Assembly (NCBI GenBank): GCA_018654255.1
Contig: JABILX010000004.1
Coordinates: 62,001 to 126,000, forward strand
Origin: Candidatus Peregrinibacteria bacterium
GTDB lineage: Bacteria; Patescibacteriota; Gracilibacteria; UBA1369; LOWO2-01-FULL-3
Direction: 5' to 3'
DNA: 64,000 nt
Shown: positions 7,646 through 16,891 of the stretch, piece by piece
Position numbering within the stretch: position 1 is the stretch's first letter
Layout of the letters: every line of letters begins with the position of its first letter
The notes under the pieces: model-generated
Databases searched by the model: none
What the model saw: the letters and a program-made list of their open reading frames with translations, nothing else
What the model was told of the DNA's origin: nothing
Translations under genes and position numbers: made by a program

Positions 7646-9790
7646 ATGCAAAAAACTACACTCAAAATATCGGGGATGACTTGTGCAAGTTGTGCGAGAC
7701 ACAACGAGGAAGCTATCTCAAAACTCAAAGGAGTTAAGCAAGCAAACGTGAACATAGCCACGAACAAAGCATCAGTAGAGTTCGATGAGGGAACGGTCAC
7801 AGTAGAAGACATGAAAAAAACCATCAAAGACGTCGGCTACAAAGCAGAAGTTGACGAAGGTGACGGTGAAGATGACCCCGCGGAGGAGAACATCAAGGAA
7901 ATGAAAAAGACAAAGATGCGATTCTTGGGCTCACTGCTCGTAACTCTTCCAGTCTTCTCTATGATGTTCGTGTCGAACCTTCTCCCAATGTGGGGTTACG
8001 CAACCCTCACAGCTATAGTTGTCTTCGGATTTGGTGGGCATTTCCACCTGAAAGCTGGAAAGAACCTGCTCAAATTCAACTTCAACATGGACAGTCTGAT
8101 ATCGATGGGAACTCTCACTGCATTCATCTACAGTATGTGGGCAATGTTTGCAGGTCAGCACGTTTATTTCGAAGCAGCAGCAGCAATAATTACTCTCATA
8201 AATTTAGGGAAATGGCTAGAGGCTATCAGTAAAGGAAAAGCGAGCCAAGCTCTCCAAAAACTTCTAGAACTTGGGGTGAAGGATGCACGAGTGATTCGTG
8301 ACGGTAAAGAAATGAAAATTCCCGTGAAAGAAATCAAAGTTGGAGACATATTACACATCAAACCTGGAGAAAAAGTACCATTAGATGGAGTCATTCAATC
8401 AGGAGAAACACTCCTAGATGAAAGCATGCTCACAGGTGAAAGCGTTCCGGTCAGTAAGAAAAAAGGAGACGAAGTTTTTGGTGCAACTATTAACCAAAAC
8501 GGAAACATAAAAGTAGAAGTAACCAAAATTGGAAAAGACACAGTCTTATCTCAGATAATAACAATGGTGGAGGAAGCCCAAATGTCAAAAGCTCCAATCC
8601 AAAAACTCGCAGATAAGATTTCGAGCATATTTGTCCCAATCGTGATCTTTATAGCAGTAGGAACGTTCACGGCATGGTATCTCGTAACATCAGACCTTAC
8701 GGTCAGCATTCTCCCAGCAGTCGCAGTATTAGTAATAGCCTGTCCGTGCGCACTTGGATTAGCAACACCGACAGCCATAATGGTCGGAACAGGAACAGGA
8801 GCTAAATCAGGAATATTAATCAAAAATGGAGAAACACTAGAAAAATCAAACAAAATAGACGTAGTAATTTTCGACAAAACAGGGACATTGACAGAAGGAA
8901 AACCAAAAGTAACAGACATCATTCCATTCGACTTCCCAAAAGAAAAAGTTATCAAAGTTGCATACAACCTGGCCAGAATGTCCAATCATCCTTTGTCACA
9001 AGCTATCAAAAACATGGGCAAAGAAAACAAAGCGGACACAACCGAATTCATCAAATTCAAAGAAGTTAGCGGAAAGGGGACCCAAGCAATGTGCGAAACT
9101 CACAAAACACAAGTGAGGCTCGGAAACGACAAAATGATGGCAGATCTTGAAATGCCAAAACAAGCAAAACAAGCGATCACCAAACTTTCAGAAGAAGGAA
9201 AAACACCAATACTTATATCTCACGGAGACAAGATAGTCGGCATCCTCGGATTAATGGATCGTCCAAAAGACGATGCCCAAAAAGCGATAAAGGCATTAAA
9301 CAAAATGGAAATAGAAACAATAATGATAACGGGGGACAACGAAAAAACAGCCCAATCAATTGCGAAAAAATTAGGAATTAAAAAAATCATCGCAGAAGTG
9401 ATGCCTCAGGATAAAGCGAAAGAAGTGAAAGAAATCCAACAGAAGGGCAAAGTTGTAGCTTTTGTAGGCGATGGAATCAACGACGCCCCAGCATTGGCCC
9501 AGGCAGACCTAGGAATAGCTATGGGAACAGGTACAGACGTCGCTATAGAGACAGGAAATATTGTTCTAATGAAAGGATCTCCAGAAAAAGTAGTCACAGC
9601 AATAAAACTATCTCAAAAGACATTCAGAACAATCAAACAAAACCTATTCTGGGCATTCATATACAATGCGATAGGAATCCCTATCGCAGCCCTCGGGATT
9701 CTCAACCCAGTATTCGCAAGTTTTGCGATGTCCATGAGTTCTGTTTCGGTCATAACAAACAGCTTGAGAATAAAAAGATTCAAAGGTTAA
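7646..9790 (+). CDS. copA: Copper-translocating P1B-type ATPase
   Basis: Exports Cu(I) across the inner membrane at the cost of ATP. All hallmarks are present: one N-terminal HMA domain (GMTCASC, Cys13/Cys16), the membrane CPC metal site in IACPCALGLATPT near residue 366, the phosphorylated Asp of DKTGTLTEG near residue 410, the NHPLSQAI (HP) motif near 455, and GDGINDAPAL near 608. The last helices contain FWAFIYNAIGIPIAA and MSMSSVSVITNSLR, the class-1B Cu+ signature (Asn, Tyr, Met, Ser). The 714-residue length with one HMA is normal for a short CopA. Third gene of the csoR operon. Confidence 0.96.
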   Translation: MQKTTLKISGMTCASCARHNEEAISKLKGVKQANVNIATNKASVEFDEGTVTVEDMKKTIKDVGYKAEVDEGDGEDDPAEENIKEMKKTKMRFLGSLLVTLPVFSMMFVSNLLPMWGYATLTAIVVFGFGGHFHLKAGKNLLKFNFNMDSLISMGTLTAFIYSMWAMFAGQHVYFEAAAAIITLINLGKWLEAISKGKASQALQKLLELGVKDARVIRDGKEMKIPVKEIKVGDILHIKPGEKVPLDGVIQSGETLLDESMLTGESVPVSKKKGDEVFGATINQNGNIKVEVTKIGKDTVLSQIITMVEEAQMSKAPIQKLADKISSIFVPIVIFIAVGTFTAWYLVTSDLTVSILPAVAVLVIACPCALGLATPTAIMVGTGTGAKSGILIKNGETLEKSNKIDVVIFDKTGTLTEGKPKVTDIIPFDFPKEKVIKVAYNLARMSNHPLSQAIKNMGKENKADTTEFIKFKEVSGKGTQAMCETHKTQVRLGNDKMMADLEMPKQAKQAITKLSEEGKTPILISHGDKIVGILGLMDRPKDDAQKAIKALNKMEIETIMITGDNEKTAQSIAKKLGIKKIIAEVMPQDKAKEVKEIQQKGKVVAFVGDGINDAPALAQADLGIAMGTGTDVAIETGNIVLMKGSPEKVVTAIKLSQKTFRTIKQNLFWAFIYNAIGIPIAALGILNPVFASFAMSMSSVSVITNSLRIKRFKG

Positions 9791-9858
9791 GTGAACTTGA
9801 CCTTGCTAAATACCTCAAACCTGTTAAACTCACCGGGATTTATTTCACCACACCATAT

Positions 9859-11664
9859 ATGGATATATACAACGTTGCGATCGTAGCCCATGTAGATCAC
9901 GGGAAGACAACCCTAGTAGATGCGCTTCTAAAAGCTAGTGAAGGTTTTGATACTCACAAAGGCTTGGAAGAGAGAGCTATGGATAGCAACGACCAAGAAA
10001 AAGAACGCGGGATCACGATTTATGCGAAAAACGCAGCTATTACACACAAAGGTAAAAAGCTGAATATCGTAGACACCCCAGGCCACGCGGACTTCGGTTC
10101 AGAAGTGGAACGTGTGCTTCGAACTGTTGATGCGGTGATTTTGGTAGTAGATGCTTATGAAGGACCGATGCCTCAAACAAAATTCGTATTGAAAAAATCT
10201 CTTGAGCTCGGACACAAGGTGTTGGTTGTAATAAACAAAATAGACAAACCAATGGCGAGACCGGACGAGGTTGTAGACCTGACTTTCGACCTGTTTGGCA
10301 CCCTCGGAGCTACAGATGAACAACTCGATTTTCCATATATGTATGCGATTGCAAAACAAGGAATAGCGATCAAGCAGCTCGATGATGAGAAAAAAGACAT
10401 CGTTCCTTTGATAGATTTCATTTTTGAAAACGTAAAACCAGCAGAATCAAACATCGACGCTCCATTCAAAATGCAACCTGCGACTTTGCAGTATGACAAT
10501 TTTGTAGGAAGAATAGCGCTTGGCAGAGTTTACGAAGGTATAATAAAGCCTCTTCAAGCAGTAACAGTCATCGATTCAGACGGCGAAAGACGCCCCGGCA
10601 AAATAACAAAGATTTTTGGGTTTGAAGGTATGGAAAGATACGAGATGGAAGAGGCTCGAGCAGGAGATATAGTTGCGGTGGCAGGTTTGCCAGGTATATA
10701 TGTTGGCGAAACAATCACAACCGATCCAGAAGCAGAAGCCCTCCCGGCAATCAAAGTCGACCCTCCAGCTCTGGCGATCGATTTTATGGTGAACGACTCT
10801 CCATTTGCAGGACGCGAAGGAAAATTTGTTACAAGCAGACACGTGAAAGATCGTTTGGAAAAGGAATTGGAAACAAATGTAGGCTTGAAGATCGAACCTG
10901 TGGAAGGTAGCGATGCAATCAAGGTTTATGGTCGTGGAGAAATGCATATTGCGGTTTTGATCGAAACAATGAGACGTGAAGGGTTTGAATTACAGATCTC
11001 TCAGCCAGAAGTAATCATGCAGGATATTGACGGAAAAAAACACGAACCAATTGAATATGCAGTGATCAATCTACCTGACGAAATAAAAGGGCCAGTAATA
11101 GAAGCCTTGGGTCGCAGAAAAGGAATTATGAAAAACATAAGCTCAAGAAACGGGAACACTACTTTGGAATTTGAAGTGCCAACGCGTGGACTTCTGGGTT
11201 TCCGCTCAGCATTCCTACTAATGACTAGGGGTGAAGGTACTTTTTACCACTCATTTGACCATTACGCTCCTCACGTTGGGGAGATCGAGAAAAGGGTGGT
11301 TGGCTCAATGATTTCCGCTGAAACAGGTGCTACAATGGCTTACTCTCTTTGGAAATTACAAGAAAGAGGTCCACTTTTCATTGGTCCAGCTACAGAAATA
11401 TACGAGGGGATGATCCTAGGTGAACACAATCAAGGAACAGACCTGACCGTGAATCCAACAAAAAACAAAAAACTTACAAATGTTCGTTCTTCAAGTTCTG
11501 ATGAGTCTTTGAGTCTGACTCCAATAACTCCAATGACTCTCGAACAGGCCATCGAGTACATAAAGGATGACGAATACGCCGAAGTCACTCCAACTCAAAT
11601 CCGTCTCCGAAAAAAATCTCTGACAGAGAATGATAGGAGAAGGGATTATAGTGAGAAGAATTAG
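9859..11664 (+). CDS. typA: Ribosome-associated GTPase TypA/BipA
   Basis: Translation-factor GTPase that binds the ribosome and helps 50S assembly and stress growth. The G motifs are clear: AHVDHGKTT (G1), RGITI (G2), DTPGHADF (G3) and NKID (G4), followed by EF-Tu-like domain 2, EF-G domain III/V-like folds and the TypA-specific C-terminal domain with EGMILGEH and NPTKNKKLTNVRSS. The 601-residue length is typical. The gene starts 68 bp after copA and has no Shine-Dalgarno sequence. A TTGACC box at 9797 hints at its own promoter, but the -10 is weak. Its 3' end is followed by a relic of an efflux-pump gene. Confidence 0.96.
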   Translation: MDIYNVAIVAHVDHGKTTLVDALLKASEGFDTHKGLEERAMDSNDQEKERGITIYAKNAAITHKGKKLNIVDTPGHADFGSEVERVLRTVDAVILVVDAYEGPMPQTKFVLKKSLELGHKVLVVINKIDKPMARPDEVVDLTFDLFGTLGATDEQLDFPYMYAIAKQGIAIKQLDDEKKDIVPLIDFIFENVKPAESNIDAPFKMQPATLQYDNFVGRIALGRVYEGIIKPLQAVTVIDSDGERRPGKITKIFGFEGMERYEMEEARAGDIVAVAGLPGIYVGETITTDPEAEALPAIKVDPPALAIDFMVNDSPFAGREGKFVTSRHVKDRLEKELETNVGLKIEPVEGSDAIKVYGRGEMHIAVLIETMRREGFELQISQPEVIMQDIDGKKHEPIEYAVINLPDEIKGPVIEALGRRKGIMKNISSRNGNTTLEFEVPTRGLLGFRSAFLLMTRGEGTFYHSFDHYAPHVGEIEKRVVGSMISAETGATMAYSLWKLQERGPLFIGPATEIYEGMILGEHNQGTDLTVNPTKNKKLTNVRSSSSDESLSLTPITPMTLEQAIEYIKDDEYAEVTPTQIRLRKKSLTENDRRRDYSEKN

Positions 11665-11683
11665 ACTTTCCCAAACCTTGAAA

Positions 11684-11833
11684 AACTCGGCACAGACAAA
11701 ATACCTCGGACTAGATGGGATTTTCTATTCAATGCCAATCGCAGACTTTTTCGCAGCCCTAATAATCTCCGTGATGCTATTTAGACAGATTAGGAGATTT
11801 GACCCGCCGTCTATTGACAAGAAGATATTGTAG
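11684..11833 (+). pseudogene. Remnant of a MATE-family efflux pump C-terminus
   Basis: About 48 codons, read in the frame starting at 11684, give KYLGLDGIFYSMPIADFFAA followed by a hydrophobic helix and RQIRRFD. This resembles the last helix of MATE multidrug exporters (GLDGVWxxxPxAD, then a leucine-rich helix and RELRRL). Nothing upstream in frame continues the pump, because typA fills that space. It looks like the tail end left after a deletion or rearrangement. The match is by eye and covers only the last helix. Confidence 0.5.
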
Positions 11834-11872
11834 GTTGTACCTTTGAACTACCATTATTTAACCAACAATAAT

Positions 11873-12355
11873 ATGGCAGGAACTGAACATTCAGATGTGA
11901 AAGATCAAGATTTCGAAACGACTTTCTCTAGTTTGACAGGGGAGCTCGCAAGTTTCATAGAGGGAGAAGATGAAGAGGGAAGTAAACGTATTTTACTTGA
12001 GATGGAAGACGCTTTTCATGACGAAGAAAGAAGGTTGTTTGATGGAAAACCAGGAGAGAAGGACAAGATAGAGCAGATTCTAGGGCTTAAAAAAATTATA
12101 GAGGAATGTTTCCAGCAACTGGGAAGTCCTAGAGCTGAAGAATTAACAGCTGCCTTTTCTGGATTGACTCTCCATAGAACCCTAAGCAGTATGCACGGAG
12201 TGATCGAAGTCCCTAAGGACAGTCCAGTAACTGTTTCATTTGTAGATAGGGAGGGAAAAAATCACGAACATGTTGCGACCGTAGGAGAAACACTAGAACT
12301 AATAGCAGCGGGTATTGCTAGACAAGTAAGTGCATCAACAGAAACAGCTGAATAA
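11873..12355 (+). CDS. Acidic 160-aa protein of unknown function
   Basis: No family recognised. Start chosen at the ATG at 11873 (MAGTEHSD), which follows an A/T-rich leader. A TTG start 30 bp earlier is less likely. The product is soluble and acidic, with Glu/Asp-rich helices in the first 90 residues and a C-terminal part (PVTVSFVDREGKNHEHVATV) that looks like a small beta unit. A TTGACA at 11814-11819 with a weak TACCTT 18 bp later could be its promoter, placed inside the efflux-pump relic. Confidence 0.65.
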   Translation: MAGTEHSDVKDQDFETTFSSLTGELASFIEGEDEEGSKRILLEMEDAFHDEERRLFDGKPGEKDKIEQILGLKKIIEECFQQLGSPRAEELTAAFSGLTLHRTLSSMHGVIEVPKDSPVTVSFVDREGKNHEHVATVGETLELIAAGIARQVSASTETAE

Positions 12356-12442
12356 TTTGGGAGGAATTTTATTTTATCTCCAATTCTAAGAATCGCTGTT
12401 TGTTCATTATACAACGAACCAAATTAGTATATACTCTCAGCC

Positions 12443-14041
12443 ATGAGCAATATACAAGGCAACATACGAATAGAAGAAGTTTCACTTACCCTTGATGAAA
12501 GTGAAGAGGCCCTCAAAAAGAAGATTGCAACAATCCTCGGCTTACCTGAAGAAGAGATTGTTAGCTATTCGATAGTGAAAAAAACAATTGATTCACGAAG
12601 GAGAAACATTCTTTTCATCTATTCCCTAGATGTGAAAGTGAAAAACGTCAAAGCGATCAAAAAATGGGACAAGCGACATCGATGCAGAATCCAGGAACCT
12701 TTTGTCTACGTCGAAAAAAAGTTGAAAAACAAAGTAAACAAAAAAATCGTCGTTGTAGGCAGCGGCCCTGCGGGCCTATTCGCCACATTACTCTTGGCAA
12801 AAGCTGGATTGAATCCCATTCTCATCGAAAGAGGCAAAGATGTTGAAGCAAGAATAAAAGACGTAAACAAATTCTCATTAACCGCAGAATTAAATCCAAA
12901 ATCAAACATTCAATTTGGAGAGGGAGGAGCCGGAACCTTTTCTGACGGAAAATTATACACTTTGATAAACGACCCTCGTTCAAAATATATTTTTGGCGAA
13001 ATGGTAAAAGCTGGCGCTCCAGAAGAAATCATGTGGAGTGGAAGACCTCACATAGGCACGGATAGACTGCGCAAAGCGGTCATTAATCTCAGAAAAGAGA
13101 TAATCGATCTGGGAGGAGAAGTTAGATTTGAAACTTGCCTAACCGATTTGAAGATTAAAGATGACAAAATTGAAGCTGTGATTTTGAACGACAAAGAAGA
13201 ACTCCCAGTCGACGACTTGATCCTAGCGACCGGACACTCGGCGAGAGATACCTACAAGATGCTCCATGAAAACAACCTGAAGATGAGTAGCAAATCTTTT
13301 TCGATTGGACTCCGTATCGAACACCATGCCGAAATGATTAACAAATGCCAATATGGAGACAACTACAAACATCCAAAATTAGACACCGCCAAATACAAAC
13401 TGGCCCAACATCTCGAAGCTAACCGCTCTGTGTACACTTTTTGTATGTGCCCCGGAGGATACGTCATGGGCGCAACCTCTGAAGAAGGAGGAGTTGTCGT
13501 CAATGGTATGAGCGAATACGCCCAAGATGGAGAGAATTCCAACAGCGCGGTCCTCGTCCCCATCCAGGCCAGAGACTTTGGTTCAGATCACCCGCTGGCT
13601 GGAATTGAATTTCAAAGAGAGTGGGAACGAAAAGCCTTTCTTGCTGGTGGAAGCAATTACTCCGCCCCAGTACAATTGGTGGGAGACTTCCTAGCCAAAA
13701 AGCCCTCGACTCAAATCAAAAGCGTCGAACCAACATACACCCCAGGCATCAAACCAACATCCCTCGATCCATGCCTGCCAGATCACGTGCTGGAAAGTAT
13801 CAGGGATGCATTGCCATTATTTGATAAAAAAGTTAATGGATTTGCCCACCCAGAAGCCGTATTGACTGGAGTAGAAACCAGAAGCTCCTCAACAGTCAGA
13901 GTGGAAAGAGACGAACAATACCAGTCAAATATAGCCGGAATATATCCAACTGGCGAAGGTGCCGGATATGCCGGAGGGATCGTGTCTTCAGCCATCGATG
14001 GCCTCAAAGTTGCCGAAACAATTATTGAAAAATACGGCTAG
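12443..14041 (+). CDS. FAD-dependent oxidoreductase, COG2509 family
   Basis: Member of the 'NAD(FAD)-utilizing dehydrogenase' group. Residues about 1-95 form the small N-terminal domain typical of this group. A Rossmann FAD-binding motif VVVGSGPAGLFA lies near residue 104, with the ribose-binding acid in LIERG about 25 residues later. Further family motifs are FGEGGAGTFSDGKLYT and the C-terminal GIYPTGEGAGYAGGI, which contacts FAD. Length (532 aa) is normal for the family. The substrate is not known. It is convergent with the RF-1-like gene, with a 4-bp gap, and a TATACT box at 12430-12435 lies just upstream of the start. Confidence 0.88.
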   Translation: MSNIQGNIRIEEVSLTLDESEEALKKKIATILGLPEEEIVSYSIVKKTIDSRRRNILFIYSLDVKVKNVKAIKKWDKRHRCRIQEPFVYVEKKLKNKVNKKIVVVGSGPAGLFATLLLAKAGLNPILIERGKDVEARIKDVNKFSLTAELNPKSNIQFGEGGAGTFSDGKLYTLINDPRSKYIFGEMVKAGAPEEIMWSGRPHIGTDRLRKAVINLRKEIIDLGGEVRFETCLTDLKIKDDKIEAVILNDKEELPVDDLILATGHSARDTYKMLHENNLKMSSKSFSIGLRIEHHAEMINKCQYGDNYKHPKLDTAKYKLAQHLEANRSVYTFCMCPGGYVMGATSEEGGVVVNGMSEYAQDGENSNSAVLVPIQARDFGSDHPLAGIEFQREWERKAFLAGGSNYSAPVQLVGDFLAKKPSTQIKSVEPTYTPGIKPTSLDPCLPDHVLESIRDALPLFDKKVNGFAHPEAVLTGVETRSSSTVRVERDEQYQSNIAGIYPTGEGAGYAGGIVSSAIDGLKVAETIIEKYG

Positions 14042-14045
14042 GCCT

Positions 14046-14453
14046 CTACTCATCCAGCTTCACAGGTTTTCGTCTGGTTTTGGTGACGCTTCGGTGCGCC
14101 TTGTCGGCCAACACCTTTTCCTTAGCTTTTTTGGAACGTCTCCTTTTCTGCTTTCTAAGCTTGAAAATCTTTTGCGCCCTTTCTGATTGCTCGCCCTTCA
14201 CTATATCCTCGATTTTCAGGATCAATAACTTATAGGCCGAAAGCCGATTCCTGGTTTGTTCTCTGTGTTTTTGACACTTCACAAGAGTCCCGCTAGGACC
14301 ATGTTGCAACATCACACAACTGGCTGTTTTGTTGATCTTTTGACCACCCTTGCCACCGCCAACAACATGTTTCTCAACAATATCTTCAGGTCTAATAGCA
14401 AGCTCTGCAGCCTTTTTAATCAAACGTGGTGATAGATCTATGGGAAAACTCAT
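14046..14453 (-). CDS. RF-1 domain peptidyl-tRNA hydrolase-like protein (ArfB/YaeJ type)
   Basis: Small class-I release-factor homologue that lacks the codon-recognition domain and probably frees stalled ribosomes by hydrolysing peptidyl-tRNA. The catalytic GGQ sits at residues 36-38 in GGGKGGQKINKTAS, followed by the family's helix with QKHREQTRNR. The C-terminus is very basic (KQKRRRSKKAKEK), as expected for a tail that enters the mRNA channel. The start at 14453 is chosen because the family begins close to this point; an in-frame ATG at 14573 would add an unrelated 40 residues. A TATAAT (14465-14460, minus) ends only 6 bp before this ATG, which suggests a leaderless mRNA. A run of eight G lies at 14477-14484 near the -35 position. 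Confidence 0.87.
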   Translation of the reverse strand: MSFPIDLSPRLIKKAAELAIRPEDIVEKHVVGGGKGGQKINKTASCVMLQHGPSGTLVKCQKHREQTRNRLSAYKLLILKIEDIVKGEQSERAQKIFKLRKQKRRRSKKAKEKVLADKAHRSVTKTRRKPVKLDE

Positions 14454-14527
14454 AGCCTGATTATAGCATAGAGGATGGGGGGGGCTATTCGGGGCCAGTA
14501 CACATCTCGGCATGAGATGAGCCAAAG

Positions 14528-14553
14528 TTGACTTTTGTGAGGATTTGTATAAT
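14528..14553 (+). promoter_or_regulatory. Promoter of the racemase leader
   Basis: TTGACT at 14528-14533 and a perfect TATAAT at 14548-14553, with a short 14-bp spacer. It would start a leader of about 150 nt before the racemase ATG. Confidence 0.55.
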
Positions 14554-14598
14554 CCTATAACAGATGGAATCATTAATAATCAAATTCAACTCTCGCCG

Positions 14599-14690
14599 AC
14601 GCAGATCTGAAATTCTTCAGAAGCTGCGTTGATTCCGTATATAATTTTGGACCACAAAGCTTCTGAATATCAGAGGCTATTTTTTATATA
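14599..14690 (+). promoter_or_regulatory. Attenuator-like leader with competing hairpins and intrinsic terminator
   Basis: Four segments can pair in mutually exclusive ways. Hairpin 1 is ACGCAG (14599-14604) with CTGCGT (14624-14629), enclosing CTGAA/TTCAG. A middle helix is TTCAGAAGCT (14616-14625) with AGCTTCTGAA (14658-14667), 10 bp perfect. The terminator is AGCTTCTGA (14658-14666) with TCAGAGGCT (14670-14678), followed by ATTTTTT. This is the classic anti-antiterminator / antiterminator / terminator plan. No T-box or known riboswitch core is recognisable. Confidence 0.65.
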
Positions 14691-14708
14691 ATTTAAAAAC
14701 CTAATATC

Positions 14709-15410
14709 ATGAAGACTAAAAAAACGATTGGCATTCTCGGAGGCATGGGACCTGAAGCTTCGGCAAATCTATACAAAAAAACCATTAAATACGCTCAATA
14801 CCAATACGGAGCAATACAAGACTACGATTACCCGCCAATGATTATATACAGTATGCCATTGGAAGGGTTCGATGAAACGGGGATCGCAGATCCAAAATTA
14901 GTAAAAAAACAACTAGTAGATGGCGTAAAAAAACTTGAATCAGCAGGATGCGATCTGATCATAATGGTATGCAACACAGTACATGTCTTTTACGAAGAGC
15001 TACAAAAAGTAGTAAAAATTCCAATACTAAACATCGTAGAAGAAACGTTGAAATGCGTAAAAAAAGACAGATATAAAAAAGTAGGACTTTTCACTTCTCA
15101 AAGCACGACAGAATCACATTTATACCAAAGAAAATTTGAAAAAAAGGGAGTTAAAGTCATAGAGCCAAGCAAAGAACAGCAAAAAGTATTAAACCAAGTA
15201 ATCGAAAATGTAATGGGAGGTAAACAAGGGGATGCTGACATAATTGCTTTAAAAGAAGTAGCACAATTGTTTGTCAAAGACGGAGCTGAGGCAATCGTGA
15301 TGGGATGTACTGAAATCCCTCTCGCAATAAATCAGACAAACACCGATATCAAGCTATTTGATACAATCGAAATTATCGTAAAATCAGCAGTAGATTACTC
15401 TGTGAAATAA
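14709..15410 (+). CDS. Aspartate/glutamate racemase family protein
   Basis: Cofactor-independent amino-acid racemase that uses two cysteines to move the alpha proton. The N-terminal GILGGMGPEASANLY signature, the first catalytic Cys in MVCNTVH (about residue 88) and the second in VMGCTEIPL (about residue 199) are all present. The 233-aa length is normal for aspartate racemases, which are shorter than MurI. D-aspartate or D-glutamate for peptidoglycan is the likely product, but the substrate cannot be read from sequence. Expression is probably controlled by the attenuator-like leader directly upstream. Confidence 0.9.
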   Translation: MKTKKTIGILGGMGPEASANLYKKTIKYAQYQYGAIQDYDYPPMIIYSMPLEGFDETGIADPKLVKKQLVDGVKKLESAGCDLIIMVCNTVHVFYEELQKVVKIPILNIVEETLKCVKKDRYKKVGLFTSQSTTESHLYQRKFEKKGVKVIEPSKEQQKVLNQVIENVMGGKQGDADIIALKEVAQLFVKDGAEAIVMGCTEIPLAINQTNTDIKLFDTIEIIVKSAVDYSVK

Positions 15411-15417
15411 GATTATT

Positions 15418-15492
15418 TGGCTGGGGCGGAGGGATTCGAACCCCCGAATGCATGGACCAAAACCATGTGCCTTACCACTTGGCGACGCCCCA
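15418..15492 (-). tRNA. tRNA-Gln (TTG)
   Basis: Read on the minus strand it has the acceptor pair TGGGGCG/CGCCCCA, D-arm GCCAAGTGGTAAGGC, anticodon stem CATGG/CCATG with loop TTTTGGT (anticodon TTG), T-arm with GTTCGAATC, discriminator G and an encoded CCA. Confidence 0.97.
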
Positions 15493-15582
15493 GTAGTTCG
15501 CGGTTAAATTTATCAACACCTCAGCTTGAAGTCAATCTGAACATGCCTTAGAATGCGAGGGACAAAAATTAATCATTCTAAA

Positions 15583-16887
15583 ATGACAGACACAGCATAC
15601 ATAAAAGACCTCAGCGATCACGTCGGCAAAGAAGTTACGATTCAAGGTTGGATGTACAACAAAAGAGGAGGAAAAGGCATTCACTTCCTTCAACTCAGAG
15701 ACGGGACCGGCACAACCCAAGGCGTAGTCTTCGACAAAGAAGAAAAATCACCAGCCTTCAAGACCGCCAACGACCTCACAATGGAATCTTCAGTCAAAGT
15801 CACAGGTGAGGTCACAGCCCACCCAAAAAAAGAAGATACCTTCGAACTCCAAGTCAGCGCGATCGAAATCATCACACTTGCAAAAGACGATTACCCAATC
15901 GCAAAAAAAGAGCACGGCATAGACTTCCTCCTAGAAAATCGCCACCTCTGGCTTCGCAGCCAACGCCAATGGGCCAATATGCGAATCCGCGACGAAGTTG
16001 TTTGGGCGATCCGCGAATACATGCGCAAAAACGATTTCACTCTGGTCGACGCACCAATCCTCACAAAAACAGCCTGCGAAGGAACGACCGACCTTTTCCA
16101 CGTCGATTACTTCGAGTCAGACGCATACCTTAGCCAATCAGGACAGCTATACACCGAGGCAGGGGAATACGCATTGGGCAAAACTTATTGTTTCGGACCG
16201 ACTTTCCGCGCAGAGAAATCAAAGACTCGTCGCCCCCTCACAGAATTCTGGATGATCGAGCCTGAAGTGCCATTCATGGAATTCGATGAGTTGATGGATT
16301 TCGAAGAAGATTTCCTTTGGCACATCCTTCAAAGCGTTCTAAAAAACCGCCGCAAAGAACTCGAAATCCTCGAACGAGACATCGACTTTCTCGAAGGAAT
16401 CAAAAAACCATTTCCACGCATCACATATCACGAAGCGATCAAAATTCTCCAAGACTCGGGCAAATCTGATATCAAAGACGGCGACGACTTTGGCGCAGAC
16501 GACGAAACATACCTGGCAGAACACTTCAAAGCGCCAGTCTTTATTCATCATTTTCCAACTTCACTTACCAGCTTCTTCCAAGCTCCAGACCCAGACAACC
16601 CAGACCTCACCCTCAACGTAGATCTCATCGCACCAGAAGGATACGGCGAAATGATCGGTGGGGGATCACAACGCAGCCACGACATGGAGCTCCTAGAAAA
16701 ACGCATGAAAGACAAAAAAATCGACAAGAAAGATTACGAATGGTATCTCGACACTCTTCGATACGGAGGCATCCCACATTGTGGCTTCGGAATGGGCCTC
16801 GAGCGCTGCGTCGCATGGCTTTGTGGCACCCCTCACGTTCGCGAAGCGATCCCATTTCCGCGAACAATGAACAGAATCACACCATAA
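15583..16887 (+). CDS. asnS: Asparaginyl-tRNA synthetase
   Basis: Class IIb synthetase that charges tRNA-Asn with asparagine. The start at 15583 (MTDTAYIKDLS) fits the family's N-terminus; an ATG 30 bp upstream adds unrelated residues. Residues about 15-110 are the OB-fold anticodon-binding domain (VTIQGWMYNKRGGKGIHFLQLRDG). The class II motif 2 region is FRAEKSKTRRPLTEFWMIEPE near residue 210-230, which is the AsnRS rather than AspRS form. Motif 3 is GFGMGLERCVAWL near the end. Length (434 aa) is typical. A direct AsnRS suggests that this cell does not depend only on transamidation for Asn-tRNA. Confidence 0.96.
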   Translation: MTDTAYIKDLSDHVGKEVTIQGWMYNKRGGKGIHFLQLRDGTGTTQGVVFDKEEKSPAFKTANDLTMESSVKVTGEVTAHPKKEDTFELQVSAIEIITLAKDDYPIAKKEHGIDFLLENRHLWLRSQRQWANMRIRDEVVWAIREYMRKNDFTLVDAPILTKTACEGTTDLFHVDYFESDAYLSQSGQLYTEAGEYALGKTYCFGPTFRAEKSKTRRPLTEFWMIEPEVPFMEFDELMDFEEDFLWHILQSVLKNRRKELEILERDIDFLEGIKKPFPRITYHEAIKILQDSGKSDIKDGDDFGADDETYLAEHFKAPVFIHHFPTSLTSFFQAPDPDNPDLTLNVDLIAPEGYGEMIGGGSQRSHDMELLEKRMKDKKIDKKDYEWYLDTLRYGGIPHCGFGMGLERCVAWLCGTPHVREAIPFPRTMNRITP

Positions 16888-16891
16888 AGGG

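Noticed and set aside
11630-11833. Full 67-aa gene after typA
   Set aside because: The first third overlaps typA in another frame; only the later part resembles a MATE end, so it is listed as a relic.
14574-14708. T-box riboswitch before the racemase
   Set aside because: The conserved T-box core sequence is not present, and the downstream gene is not a synthetase.
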